A DNA stretch of 41,192 nt from an uncultured Saprospiraceae bacterium (GTDB lineage: Bacteria > Bacteroidota > Bacteroidia > Chitinophagales > Saprospiraceae), in contig CALLVY010000271.1 in the NCBI GenBank assembly GCA_938015925.1, forward strand, positions 1 to 41,192, given 5' to 3'. Below the pieces are notes generated by a model, which was not told where the DNA came from, searched no databases, and saw only the letters and a program-made list of their open reading frames with translations. Both the position numbers and the translations under genes were made by a program. This document shows positions 6,763 through 14,176 of this stretch, in pieces (positions within the stretch are counted from its first letter, which is position 1; every line of letters starts with the position of its first letter).

Positions 6763-9243
6763 ATGACTTTGGTCATTTATAAATCCATGCTTATGCTTAG
6801 GACTAATTGTTGTTTCCAAAATTCAGGAAGAAGAATCTTTTCATTGCTACTGTTTTTTATCCTAGGCTTTTCCGAGCTTGGTGCACAAGGCTGTTTGCCA
6901 GAAGGAATCACTTTTACTTCTCAAGAAGAAGTAGATAATTTTGCAATCAACTATCCAGGATGTAGCGAAATCTTGGGAAATCTAATTATTGATTCCAAAT
7001 TTCAGGATACTATTTTTCATCTACAGGGTTTAAGCCAATTGACTGCTCTTCAGAGAAATTTTAGCATCCAAAACCAAGATTACCTGACCAGTCTAGAAGG
7101 ACTCCATGGAATTAAAAAGATTGGTGGATATGTCACTCTCCAGTCTATCCAAAACATCCAATCTTTGGAAGGATTAAACCAATTGGACTCTATTGGTCAA
7201 AGTCTAGAAATATCTGAAAATCCCAATTTACAGGAATTGACTGGCTTGGATAATTTGACCTTTATTTCCAGGGATTTGGACCTGCTCAATAATCCATCTT
7301 TAAAAACCCTCAAGGGTATAGAGCAGATCAAAGAAATAAGAAACGACCTCACTATTGTAGGTTCTCAACTGAGCAATCTGAACGGACTAGAACAGGTCAC
7401 TAAAATTGGTGGAAGCTTGACCATTGAAAATAATCCCCACTTAAAGAGTATCGCAGAACTCATCAACGTGGAAAATTTCGATGGAAAACTCTCTATTATA
7501 AGGAATGACAGTTTAACTAATTTAACAGGATTAAACAAAGCAACTTCCCTTTGGGCTTTATGCATCCGGTATAATCCTCAACTTAAAAACCTGGAAGGAC
7601 TCAATGGAGTCAAAAACATAGACCTAGATTGTAATTTAGAAAGAAATATATCCCTAAACAGTTTGGATGGATGGAATTGTGAAAGTATCGGCGGGATTCT
7701 AAAAATTGGATGGAACTCTTCATTAAATAGTTTGAAAAAACTTTCTGTACTAGACAGCATTGGTAGAAGTTTGATGATCATTGACAATGATTCTTTGGTA
7801 AACCTAGAAGGACTAGAAAACATCACCACCATCCCTGAAGATTTTATACTTATTAGAAATGATCAATTAGAGGAACTGAGTGGCCTTGAACAATTAAACT
7901 CTATTGGCGGGGAGTTTCAACTGAGTGACAATTTTGAATTGCTTCGCATAAATGCCTTACAGAATCTAAGTCATATCGGATCAGATTTCACCATCACTGA
8001 CAATATAAAATTAATCAATTTAAATGGTCTAGAAAAAATCACAAAGGTTCAAGGAGATTTAAAAATCACTCATAATCGCAACTTGTTTACTTTGACTGGA
8101 TTCAATGCATTGGATTCCGTTTATGGAAATTTGTCTATCGAGTTTCAACCAAAACTAGTGACACTTTCTGGCTTAAATCAACTCCAATTTGTCGGTGCTT
8201 CTTTCCTCCTCACCAATAATGAAAACTTAGCCAACTTAAGTGACTTAGTAAATCTAGAACACATCGGTTTCGATTTTTACATTGAAGAAAATTTCAAGAT
8301 CATCGACTTTGGAAAACTCCCCAAACTCCAATCTATTGGTGGAAGTTTGAGTATTCTTAGAAACTACGAACTCCTCAATCTTAATGGATTCAATCAACTC
8401 CATTTGATTGAAAGAGATTTGTTTATCTCCGAAAACGAAGAATTAATAAATCTCCAAGGCTTGGATAAGCTCCAAAATATTGAAGGCAGCTTTTTAGTTT
8501 CAAAAAATCGACGTTTAAAAAACTGCTTGGGCTTAAATAACTTGAGTCGCATTGGCGGCGATTTCAACTTCAGTATCAATTCGGCTTTAGTCAATTTTAC
8601 AGGTTTGGAAAAACTAGCGACCATCGAAAACAATTTTACCATAGACAATAACAATCAACTAAAAAACCTGGAAGGACTAGATCAACTCGCTACTATTGCA
8701 GGGAACCTGAGAATAACCTGGAACGATCGTTTAGCCGACTTAAATAATTTAGAAAACCTGAAAGAGATACAAGGGGAATTTTTTATAAATCAAAACCCTT
8801 CTCTAAGTGAAATAACTGGATTAGAAAACATCGACCCAACTGGCATCGTAGATCTTTTCATCACCCATTCGCCCAAGCTTTCGGTCTGCCATATTGCCTC
8901 TGTTTGCGCCTACATCCAAGACCCTAATAATCATCGTGTCTTTTTTGACAATGCAGATGGATGCAATGCTACCGAAGAAGTTCAAAGTTCTTGTATTACG
9001 AATCTAAGAAAGCCCCTCCCCTCTCAAATCCATTTTTCGCCCAATCCAACTGCTGCCTGGTTGGTCATGGAAAACCAGGAGATCAATGTCCAGCAAATAC
9101 TCCTACTCAACAGTCAGGGAAAAACATTGCGGAGCTATACCACACAGACGAACTTTGATCTCTCTGATCTCCCTAGCGGTATGTATTTCTTTCTAGTTCA
9201 AACTAAAGAACAAAGCTTTGTACAAAAGATTCTAAAAGAATAA
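6763..9243 (+). CDS. T9SS-secreted leucine-rich-repeat-like (receptor L-domain type) surface protein
   Basis: 826 aa. A signal peptide (hydrophobic FSLLLFFILGFSELGAQG) is followed by more than 20 repeats of about 24 residues with the pattern 'NP.L..L.GL..L..I.G.L.I..N', covering roughly 75-700. This is the parallel-strand solenoid seen in receptor L-domain and LRR proteins. A Cys-containing cap (CHIASVCAYI) follows, and the last 75 residues (IHFSPNPTAAW to YFFLVQTKEQSFVQKIL) are a type A T9SS sorting domain. The product should be displayed on or released from the cell surface, probably for adhesion or binding. Met9 (6787) or Met11 (6793) are alternative starts that leave a shorter signal peptide. 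The ligand is unknown. Confidence 0.88.
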   Translation: MTLVIYKSMLMLRTNCCFQNSGRRIFSLLLFFILGFSELGAQGCLPEGITFTSQEEVDNFAINYPGCSEILGNLIIDSKFQDTIFHLQGLSQLTALQRNFSIQNQDYLTSLEGLHGIKKIGGYVTLQSIQNIQSLEGLNQLDSIGQSLEISENPNLQELTGLDNLTFISRDLDLLNNPSLKTLKGIEQIKEIRNDLTIVGSQLSNLNGLEQVTKIGGSLTIENNPHLKSIAELINVENFDGKLSIIRNDSLTNLTGLNKATSLWALCIRYNPQLKNLEGLNGVKNIDLDCNLERNISLNSLDGWNCESIGGILKIGWNSSLNSLKKLSVLDSIGRSLMIIDNDSLVNLEGLENITTIPEDFILIRNDQLEELSGLEQLNSIGGEFQLSDNFELLRINALQNLSHIGSDFTITDNIKLINLNGLEKITKVQGDLKITHNRNLFTLTGFNALDSVYGNLSIEFQPKLVTLSGLNQLQFVGASFLLTNNENLANLSDLVNLEHIGFDFYIEENFKIIDFGKLPKLQSIGGSLSILRNYELLNLNGFNQLHLIERDLFISENEELINLQGLDKLQNIEGSFLVSKNRRLKNCLGLNNLSRIGGDFNFSINSALVNFTGLEKLATIENNFTIDNNNQLKNLEGLDQLATIAGNLRITWNDRLADLNNLENLKEIQGEFFINQNPSLSEITGLENIDPTGIVDLFITHSPKLSVCHIASVCAYIQDPNNHRVFFDNADGCNATEEVQSSCITNLRKPLPSQIHFSPNPTAAWLVMENQEINVQQILLLNSQGKTLRSYTTQTNFDLSDLPSGMYFFLVQTKEQSFVQKILKE

Positions 9244-9254
9244 ATCTCGACCAT

Positions 9255-9287
9255 AAAAAAAACCATCGGCCATTGCTGACCGATGGT
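9255..9287 (-). terminator. Rho-independent terminator of the SPFH gene
   Basis: ACCATCGG (9262-9269) pairs with CCGATGGT (9280-9287) across a 10-base loop. On the minus strand the stem is followed by eight Ts (A-tract 9255-9262 on plus). It lies 50 bases past the stop of the SPFH gene. The plus-strand side has no T-run, so it serves the minus strand. Confidence 0.85.
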
Positions 9288-9339
9288 ACACTAAACCTTA
9301 TGACAAGTGTCAAAAAATTACTTGCTTCTTTCGAGGTGA

Positions 9340-10572
9340 TTACTTCACCTTCAATTCTAAACTTAAATCCTTAGCTGCCTTGGCACTCATCAACTGCATG
9401 AAGTCCAGGCCGCCATTGCCGCCGTCATTGCTTCCCGTGACAAACTGAGGAACCAGATCTCCTTTGTAATTTTCAAAAGCCTTGGCCCACATTTCTTGTA
9501 CATCTTTATACGCGGCCAATTTTTTCTCCAAAGCGCCATCCGCCTGCATCACTTTCTGCTTCGCAAAAGCCTCGGCCTCTGCTAAAGCTTTGATCTTCTG
9601 CGCCTCCAGACGAGCTCCATCCAAAGCGATCTTTTGCTTTTCTTTATCCTTGAGTGCCAATCGTACCTGGGTTTCCGCTTGTACCAATTGCTGCGTCTGA
9701 TTTTGTTTTTCCTCGTACTCAATCTCTACCAATCTTCGCCTACCTTCTGCCTCGGCGGTCATCGCTTCCTGCTGCGCCGTTACCAAGTTTTGCTTAGACA
9801 CCGACTCTCTCGTACTGGCCTCAATTTTCTTGGTCAATTTTGCATCGACTTGCGCCTCATAATCGACTTGCTCGATCGTCGCACTTGCGATAGAAATCCC
9901 AAAAATATTTAAGTCCGATTCTTTGCGAACCTTTTCTCCATTTTCATCGACTCGAATTTTACTCTCGTAAATTCTTTTGTTCTCTCCTGTAATCGAATCT
10001 CTCGTAAACGTCTCTTTGGTATCCAGGATAAACAAACCGACTTCTAATTGATCCTGAAAAAACTGACTCAATTGTGCCCGTCCACCCGAGTAGTGTTGCT
10101 CAGAATCCATCAGCTGCGCTGAGTTTTTCAAACACTCAATGGTGTAAGGCTGAAGTCCTTTTACTGCGAGGTATTCTTTGTTGATATACTCCGAATGTAG
10201 TCGCATCATATCCTTCTCTACATCCGGCAATCTAAATCGCACAACGGTTTGTGCTTCCGCTTTTGTAGCATCATTAAATCGAATTGGAATCAGGCGGCCA
10301 TTCACCGTAGACCCGGTATCATTTCCTCGATTGCTAATCGTTATTACATTGGGATAAGTCGTGATTTTAGAACCGGGCATTTTGATGTAAATACCATTAT
10401 TATAAATTACATATTTTTGCCCGGCAGGTGTCTCTACCACCTCTCGATAACCTAAATCATTATACCCAAAGGGGTTAAAAAAACTGAGCATTAAGACAGC
10501 TATAAAAGCCATCATTCCATACCTAATAAATTTTCCTTCAATTCTTGGGAACCTTCGTTTTTCGTTTTTCAT
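9340..10572 (-). CDS. SPFH/band 7 (prohibitin/stomatin-like) membrane protein
   Basis: 410 aa. A single N-terminal membrane anchor (about 17-33, YGMMAFIAVLMLSFF) is followed by an SPFH domain (about 40-250) and a long Ala/Glu/Lys/Gln-rich coiled coil (about 255-365, for example KALAEAEAFAKQKVMQADGA) typical of the flotillin/prohibitin group. Such proteins form ring-like scaffolds at the membrane and organise other proteins or proteases. Divergences such as a 40-residue insert (SITGENKRIYESKIRVDENG) distinguish it from textbook HflK/HflC. It appears to be monocistronic and ends in a clear terminator. I saw no convincing promoter box upstream. The family call is firm; partners are unknown. Confidence 0.9.
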   Translation of the reverse strand: MKNEKRRFPRIEGKFIRYGMMAFIAVLMLSFFNPFGYNDLGYREVVETPAGQKYVIYNNGIYIKMPGSKITTYPNVITISNRGNDTGSTVNGRLIPIRFNDATKAEAQTVVRFRLPDVEKDMMRLHSEYINKEYLAVKGLQPYTIECLKNSAQLMDSEQHYSGGRAQLSQFFQDQLEVGLFILDTKETFTRDSITGENKRIYESKIRVDENGEKVRKESDLNIFGISIASATIEQVDYEAQVDAKLTKKIEASTRESVSKQNLVTAQQEAMTAEAEGRRRLVEIEYEEKQNQTQQLVQAETQVRLALKDKEKQKIALDGARLEAQKIKALAEAEAFAKQKVMQADGALEKKLAAYKDVQEMWAKAFENYKGDLVPQFVTGSNDGGNGGLDFMQLMSAKAAKDLSLELKVK

Positions 10573-10879
10573 AAACCAAAAAATTTGCGAAGCCTATTAA
10601 TTTTTAGCTAATAATCCTCTGGTTAAATAAAGATCAGGAGAAAGAATCATAAGATTGATTTAGCCCTGAATTCCTTTAAAGTATAGGGTTTCAGCGGCCT
10701 ATTTGCAACTTTCTACGATTAATAAGGATGGAAAAACGACGAAGCAGGATGAAAATGCAAGGAAAGCAAAAGAGGTTTGGAGAAGGGAAGAGAGAAAACG
10801 AAACAAGAAGAATGGAAAACAAACGTTGGAAAAAATGGAATAGTTCTGTTAATTATAAGACAAGCATCAAATAATAATT
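10573..10879. other. intergenic region with purine-rich tract
   Basis: This lies between the start of the SPFH gene and the end of the endonuclease gene. The plus strand is strongly purine-biased from about 10727 to 10850, a long run of A and G broken by few pyrimidines. Apart from the small basic ORF listed separately I see no clear promoter, hairpin or known RNA. Confidence 0.5.
10728..10874 (+). CDS. possible small, very basic 48-aa protein
   Basis: An ATG at 10728, with AAGG immediately upstream, opens 48 codons to TAA at 10872-10874. The translation begins MEKRRSRMKMQGKQKRFGEG; roughly 40 percent of residues are Lys or Arg and two Trp lie in NKRWKKWNSS. Such composition can mean a nucleic-acid-binding peptide, but it also follows automatically from the purine-rich DNA here. 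There is no recognised family and no promoter evidence. More likely chance than gene. Confidence 0.2.
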   Translation: MEKRRSRMKMQGKQKRFGEGKRENETRRMENKRWKKWNSSVNYKTSIK

Positions 10880-12136
10880 TCACTCTCCCTCTTCTTCCAC
10901 CTTTACATCCTTCTCCGAATCAATAAACATAGCAGGTTTTCCAGAAAAACTACTAATTTTTCCTTTGACACAAATCGGCAAACCCATTAGTTCTTTGGCT
11001 ACATCATAACTAAAGTTTACGAGTTCCGCTTTTTTGATAAAAAGCGTAAAAATTTGATTGGGATAAGCTTGATCGAGATTGATCAATACATTGCCTTTGC
11101 GACTGGTGTAAGCACTGACCACTGTTCCACAAACATGGATTTCTTTATTGCTATTGATGTACTGTCGAGCTTGTATGGTATTGAAATGACCAGGAGCTAA
11201 ACTCGGAGCATAGACGGGTTCAACATCCGTGCTTTGTTTTTCTGGAATCCAAAGTTTGAGATCCTTCTGGGCTTCCAATCGCGTTTGTAAATTTGCGGGG
11301 AGTTTAGCAAAAAAATCTATCCCCGTTTCTTCTTCCACCTTATCAATCGTCACGGCAAAAGATGCCAAGGGGTAATTGATTTTTTGATTGGGCATAATAA
11401 ATCCGATGGCTTGTTCATTGGTCAAATCTACCACCACCTTATAATACAATTTGGGAATACTCAACTTATTGATGCTTCGCTCCAATACAGGAAGTCCCTC
11501 TTTTAAAACAGGACCAGTAACCACTAGCAATTGCGTATTGGGATTTCTGGAAATATAGCCTCGAAAGATGCCTTCCAGGTGGGCCCACTTCCCGCGATTA
11601 AAATCAGGGTTTTGGGGCGACATATTAGAATAAAAATAAGATTCCGACATGGCTTTCTGAGACCAACGAAAATCAGCCGAAGGAGCTAAATGACCTCGAT
11701 CATAACCAAAGCCATCATATTCATAAGTGCTATCTGCTTGTAGTTCTTTTAGGAAATAATCGGCTTCCACCGCAGAGCCTTCCACGATCAATGGATCTAC
11801 TCGAAAATCATTGCTTCGCCCCAGGTTACTTTTTAGAATATCTGGCGGGATGATATGAGCGACCCACTTCGCTTGCTCATGTTCTTCAGCATAAACTAAA
11901 GAAAAGGCCGAATGATGAATCACTTCTTCTCCTGCTGCTATTTCCGGCAAACCCCATTGGAGCAGATCTTCGTGGATGCGCTTCAATTTGTAGCTTTCAA
12001 TCTCCTCCAATAAAAGCTCTTCTTTCTTTTTTAAGTCTTCCAGTTCTAATTCTAATTGCTGAATTTTCCCTGAAAGGTCTTGCCCATAAAGTAATCCCGG
12101 GCAAAAGAAAAAGAATAAGTAAAAAAGCGTTCTCAT
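10880..12136 (-). CDS. secreted DNA/RNA non-specific endonuclease (NUC1, beta-beta-alpha metal) with C-terminal OB-like domain
   Basis: From ATG 12136 the protein is 418 aa and starts with a signal peptide (MRTLFYLFFFFCPGLLYGQ). A coiled coil (about 20-50) precedes the nuclease domain, which carries YDRGH with catalytic His149 and SNMSPQNPDFNRGKW, the metal-binding Asn segment of the family. These enzymes cut single- and double-stranded DNA and RNA using Mg2+. Residues from about 325 on (IHVCGTVVSAY ... PICVKGKISSFSGKPAMFI) look like an OB-fold nucleic-acid-binding domain. Starting 27 bases earlier would spoil the signal peptide. A matching promoter ends 33 bases upstream. Probably periplasmic or extracellular, for nutrition or defence. 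Confidence 0.9.
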   Translation of the reverse strand: MRTLFYLFFFFCPGLLYGQDLSGKIQQLELELEDLKKKEELLLEEIESYKLKRIHEDLLQWGLPEIAAGEEVIHHSAFSLVYAEEHEQAKWVAHIIPPDILKSNLGRSNDFRVDPLIVEGSAVEADYFLKELQADSTYEYDGFGYDRGHLAPSADFRWSQKAMSESYFYSNMSPQNPDFNRGKWAHLEGIFRGYISRNPNTQLLVVTGPVLKEGLPVLERSINKLSIPKLYYKVVVDLTNEQAIGFIMPNQKINYPLASFAVTIDKVEEETGIDFFAKLPANLQTRLEAQKDLKLWIPEKQSTDVEPVYAPSLAPGHFNTIQARQYINSNKEIHVCGTVVSAYTSRKGNVLINLDQAYPNQIFTLFIKKAELVNFSYDVAKELMGLPICVKGKISSFSGKPAMFIDSEKDVKVEEEGE

Positions 12137-12168
12137 ATTTAAGTATAAGTTTGGTCTTGACAAGCTAA

Positions 12169-12198
12169 CAAATTACATTGAATCTTTTAGCTTTTCAA
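12169..12198 (-). promoter_or_regulatory. promoter for the endonuclease gene
   Basis: On the minus strand TTG (12198-12196) is followed after 20 bases by TAATTTG (12175-12169), one base short of the TAnnTTTG box. The leader would be about 25 bases, which fits the chosen ATG at 12136 and not the one at 12163. Confidence 0.45.
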
Positions 12199-12322
12199 AA
12201 CCAAACGCTTATATATTTATGAAAACATGATGTTGATCTGAAATTAGGAACCAAACGAACAACTTTAAGTTATATTTTCAACTAAAGAATAGATGTTCAC
12301 CTAGAAAATCGGATCAAATAGA

Positions 12323-12637
12323 TCAGTCTTTTTTCCAAGAATCCAATTGCTCCTTCGCCGCTCGCCATTGCAATTCCAGTTCTCCAAAGCGAGTTTTCAA
12401 GTCCTTATGGTTGGTTTGCAATTTGTCCAATTCGTAACTTTTGGTATCCAGATCAAATTGCAATTGGGTTCCTTGCTCTTTAAGGAGCGTCTCTGAAGTA
12501 CTTAATTCTTTGATTTGTGTACTCATCGCATTTCCTTTTAGCAACCACCAAAAGGCAGTACCCAATAACCAGGCTCCAAGAAGCATAGGGACAATTTCCC
12601 AAGTACAATTGGCACAGAATAATATAGTATTTTCCAT
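12323..12637 (-). CDS. small membrane-anchored coiled-coil protein (104 aa)
   Basis: Residues 14-36 (IVPMLLGAWLLGTAFWWLL) form one membrane helix. The rest, from about 42 to 100, is a heptad-rich coiled coil ending WRAAKEQLDSWKKD. Two cysteines precede the helix (FCANC). I recognise no named family. It lies 70 bases after the OmpA-domain gene on the same strand and is probably cotranscribed. A helix plus coiled coil beside an OmpA-type peptidoglycan-binding protein suggests an envelope spacer or scaffold pair; this is inference. Confidence 0.75.
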   Translation of the reverse strand: MENTILFCANCTWEIVPMLLGAWLLGTAFWWLLKGNAMSTQIKELSTSETLLKEQGTQLQFDLDTKSYELDKLQTNHKDLKTRFGELELQWRAAKEQLDSWKKD

Positions 12638-12707
12638 TGTGTATGTTTTTTTTTTAAATCAAAAAATGAGGTCGAAAAATCTCCTCTTGTTTAATGAAAG
12701 AATCGGT

Positions 12708-13550
12708 CTACTTTATCACCACTTCTACCCTACGATTGGCATGTTTATTAGATTCCGTATCGTTCGCAGCGACGGGCTGTTGTTCGCCTTTTGAAGCAAC
12801 TGTCATTTGCTCCGCGGTGACGCCTTTTTTCAAAAGATAGCTTTTGATCGATTCCGCACGTTCCGTTCCTAAGGCCAAATTATAAGCTTCTTCTCCCGAG
12901 TCATCAGTATGTCCGGTAAGCAGCACCTGTTCTTTGCTTTCTACGACTCTGTTAGCGAGTTTTTCCAGATAAGCATCTACTGTAGGATCATAATCTTTCT
13001 GGACAGAATTATAAGGAAAACGAATAATCACCCGATCAGAAAACTCTTCCAAGGTTCCTGCCGTAGTCTTATCTGCATCCAGCCATTTAAAATCAATTCC
13101 ATAAAAACCTTTCTCCCGTGCTCCCTCTGGTTCTGCCACCAATCGGGCTTTGGAAATGATTCGATCTTCTGAAAGTTCATCCTTCAATAGTCGGCGCAAT
13201 TCCGTGGCTCGCTCTAATCCTAAGCTAGTCACGTCTTCCGGTTTGTCTTCTCCCTCAAAGTAAAGTCCGGTGATTTCCAGGATATTGTCTGCTTTCATCC
13301 CAGCAAGAATTTCTTTTTTAAAAGCTTTTAGGTCTGCCTCCGAATTCAACTTCGTTTCAGACCAGTTAAAAGGAATGGCCGCTATGCCGGGAATGGCCGC
13401 GACGGGAATAATTGGTGGAGCATTGTATTCGGCATAGGCCGCTGCTCCGCAAGATTCGCAAGCGACTTGCATCCAGCAGCAATACCATTGCATACAGAAT
13501 GCCGACCAAGCAAGGAATCCAACTAAGGCTAATAAAGGTTTGATACTCAT
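12708..13550 (-). CDS. OmpA-family C-terminal domain protein
   Basis: Starting at ATG 13550 the product is 280 aa: an N-terminal hydrophobic segment (PLLALVGFLAWSAFCMQWYC, about 4-23) with an unusual cluster of six cysteines in the first 38 residues, a middle domain (about 55-165), and a C-terminal OmpA/MotB domain with LTGHTDDSGEEAYNLALGTERAESIKSYL and GEQQPVAANDTESNKHANRRVE. That fold binds peptidoglycan through the Asp and Arg of 'TD..G...N..LS..RA' and 'N RRV'. The 36 residues upstream of Met37 of the longer frame come from the structured RNA-like region and are not typical of a leader, so they are excluded. The small coiled-coil gene follows. Confidence 0.88.
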   Translation of the reverse strand: MSIKPLLALVGFLAWSAFCMQWYCCWMQVACESCGAAAYAEYNAPPIIPVAAIPGIAAIPFNWSETKLNSEADLKAFKKEILAGMKADNILEITGLYFEGEDKPEDVTSLGLERATELRRLLKDELSEDRIISKARLVAEPEGAREKGFYGIDFKWLDADKTTAGTLEEFSDRVIIRFPYNSVQKDYDPTVDAYLEKLANRVVESKEQVLLTGHTDDSGEEAYNLALGTERAESIKSYLLKKGVTAEQMTVASKGEQQPVAANDTESNKHANRRVEVVIK

Positions 13551-13589
13551 TTTGGTATATTTGGTGATCAAATTGTTTTTTACAAAATA

Positions 13590-13770
13590 GGACTGAACGA
13601 TCCCGCAGGGTGAAAGCCCTGACCTTGCGTCCGGTGGTGATGTATGACAAACCGACAACGGAGGTTCATAAGGCTCTGCCGCACTAATACATCAAGTGAA
13701 GGAACCACAAAAGCAGACGGGTGGCCTCAACATTCAAGGACTCGCAAAACCCATCTGGCTAAACAATAAA
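13590..13770 (+). ncRNA. structured sequence resembling group II intron domain I (fragment)
   Basis: Several helices can be drawn. AGGG/CCCT closes a U-GAAA-G loop at 13607-13620. TGATGTAT (13638-13645) pairs perfectly with ATACATCA (13687-13694). CAGACGGGT (13714-13722) pairs with ACCCATCTG (13749-13757) with one mismatch. The stretches 'GCAGGGTGAAAGCCCTGACC', 'AAGTGAAGGAAC' and 'GCAGACGGGTGGCCTCAAC' look to me like domain I of bacterial group II introns. There is no GTGYG 5' end, reverse transcriptase frame or domain V hairpin nearby, so it would be a degenerate fragment. It could instead be another structured RNA. The resemblance is from memory and unchecked. Confidence 0.4.
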
Positions 13771-14066
13771 AGCTAGCCTAATACTATCCAAAGGCATATA
13801 GCCAGGAGAGCAGCATTTAGGGATTAAAACAAGTTGTTATAAAGAGTAGTAGTGGATCAGTAGAAGAAAAGAAAGTAGCTTTGGAAGTGTTTAGTTGCTG
13901 AATATAGCCAAATATCGTAGGAATACCAAAACAAATGCAAGTTCAAACAAATAAGGAGTTCCCAAACATTTCCCCCTTTCAAGCACATTTTCCAAAGAAA
14001 AACCACTAGAAAAAGTGTTAAAGATGGAAATTCGTCATACGCTGACACAAAGACTTCTTCCCGACA

Positions 14067-14098
14067 CTTTAACATATCCCGTATAATGCCTATTTTTG
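14067..14098 (+). promoter_or_regulatory. promoter for the haloperoxidase gene
   Basis: TATTTTTG at 14091-14098 matches TAnnTTTG exactly. CTTT at 14067-14070, 20 bases upstream, is an imperfect -33 element. The resulting leader is about 70 bases. Confidence 0.45.
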
Positions 14099-14176
14099 GC
14101 CTGACATTAGCTCTAAATTATTAATCCTTTGAGCCCGGAGTACTTGGATACAACTACTCCTTAATTACCCATTAAT

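Larger units (their letters stand above)
13551..14176. other. 625-base intergenic region
   Basis: This divergent gap separates the OmpA gene (minus) from the haloperoxidase gene (plus). Its left third holds the group II intron-like structured sequence and its right end a promoter. Bases 13810-14060 show no gene, repeat or hairpin that I can support; the minus-strand frame of 72 codons at 13857-14075 has no family features. Confidence 0.5.

Noticed and set aside
13551-13658. 36-residue N-terminal extension of the OmpA-domain protein
   Set aside because: It is translated from the intron-like structured region and precedes a better start with a membrane segment at 13550.
13590-13770. active group II intron or retron
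   Set aside because: No reverse transcriptase frame, no GTGYG 5' end and no domain V are present, so only a fragment is claimed.
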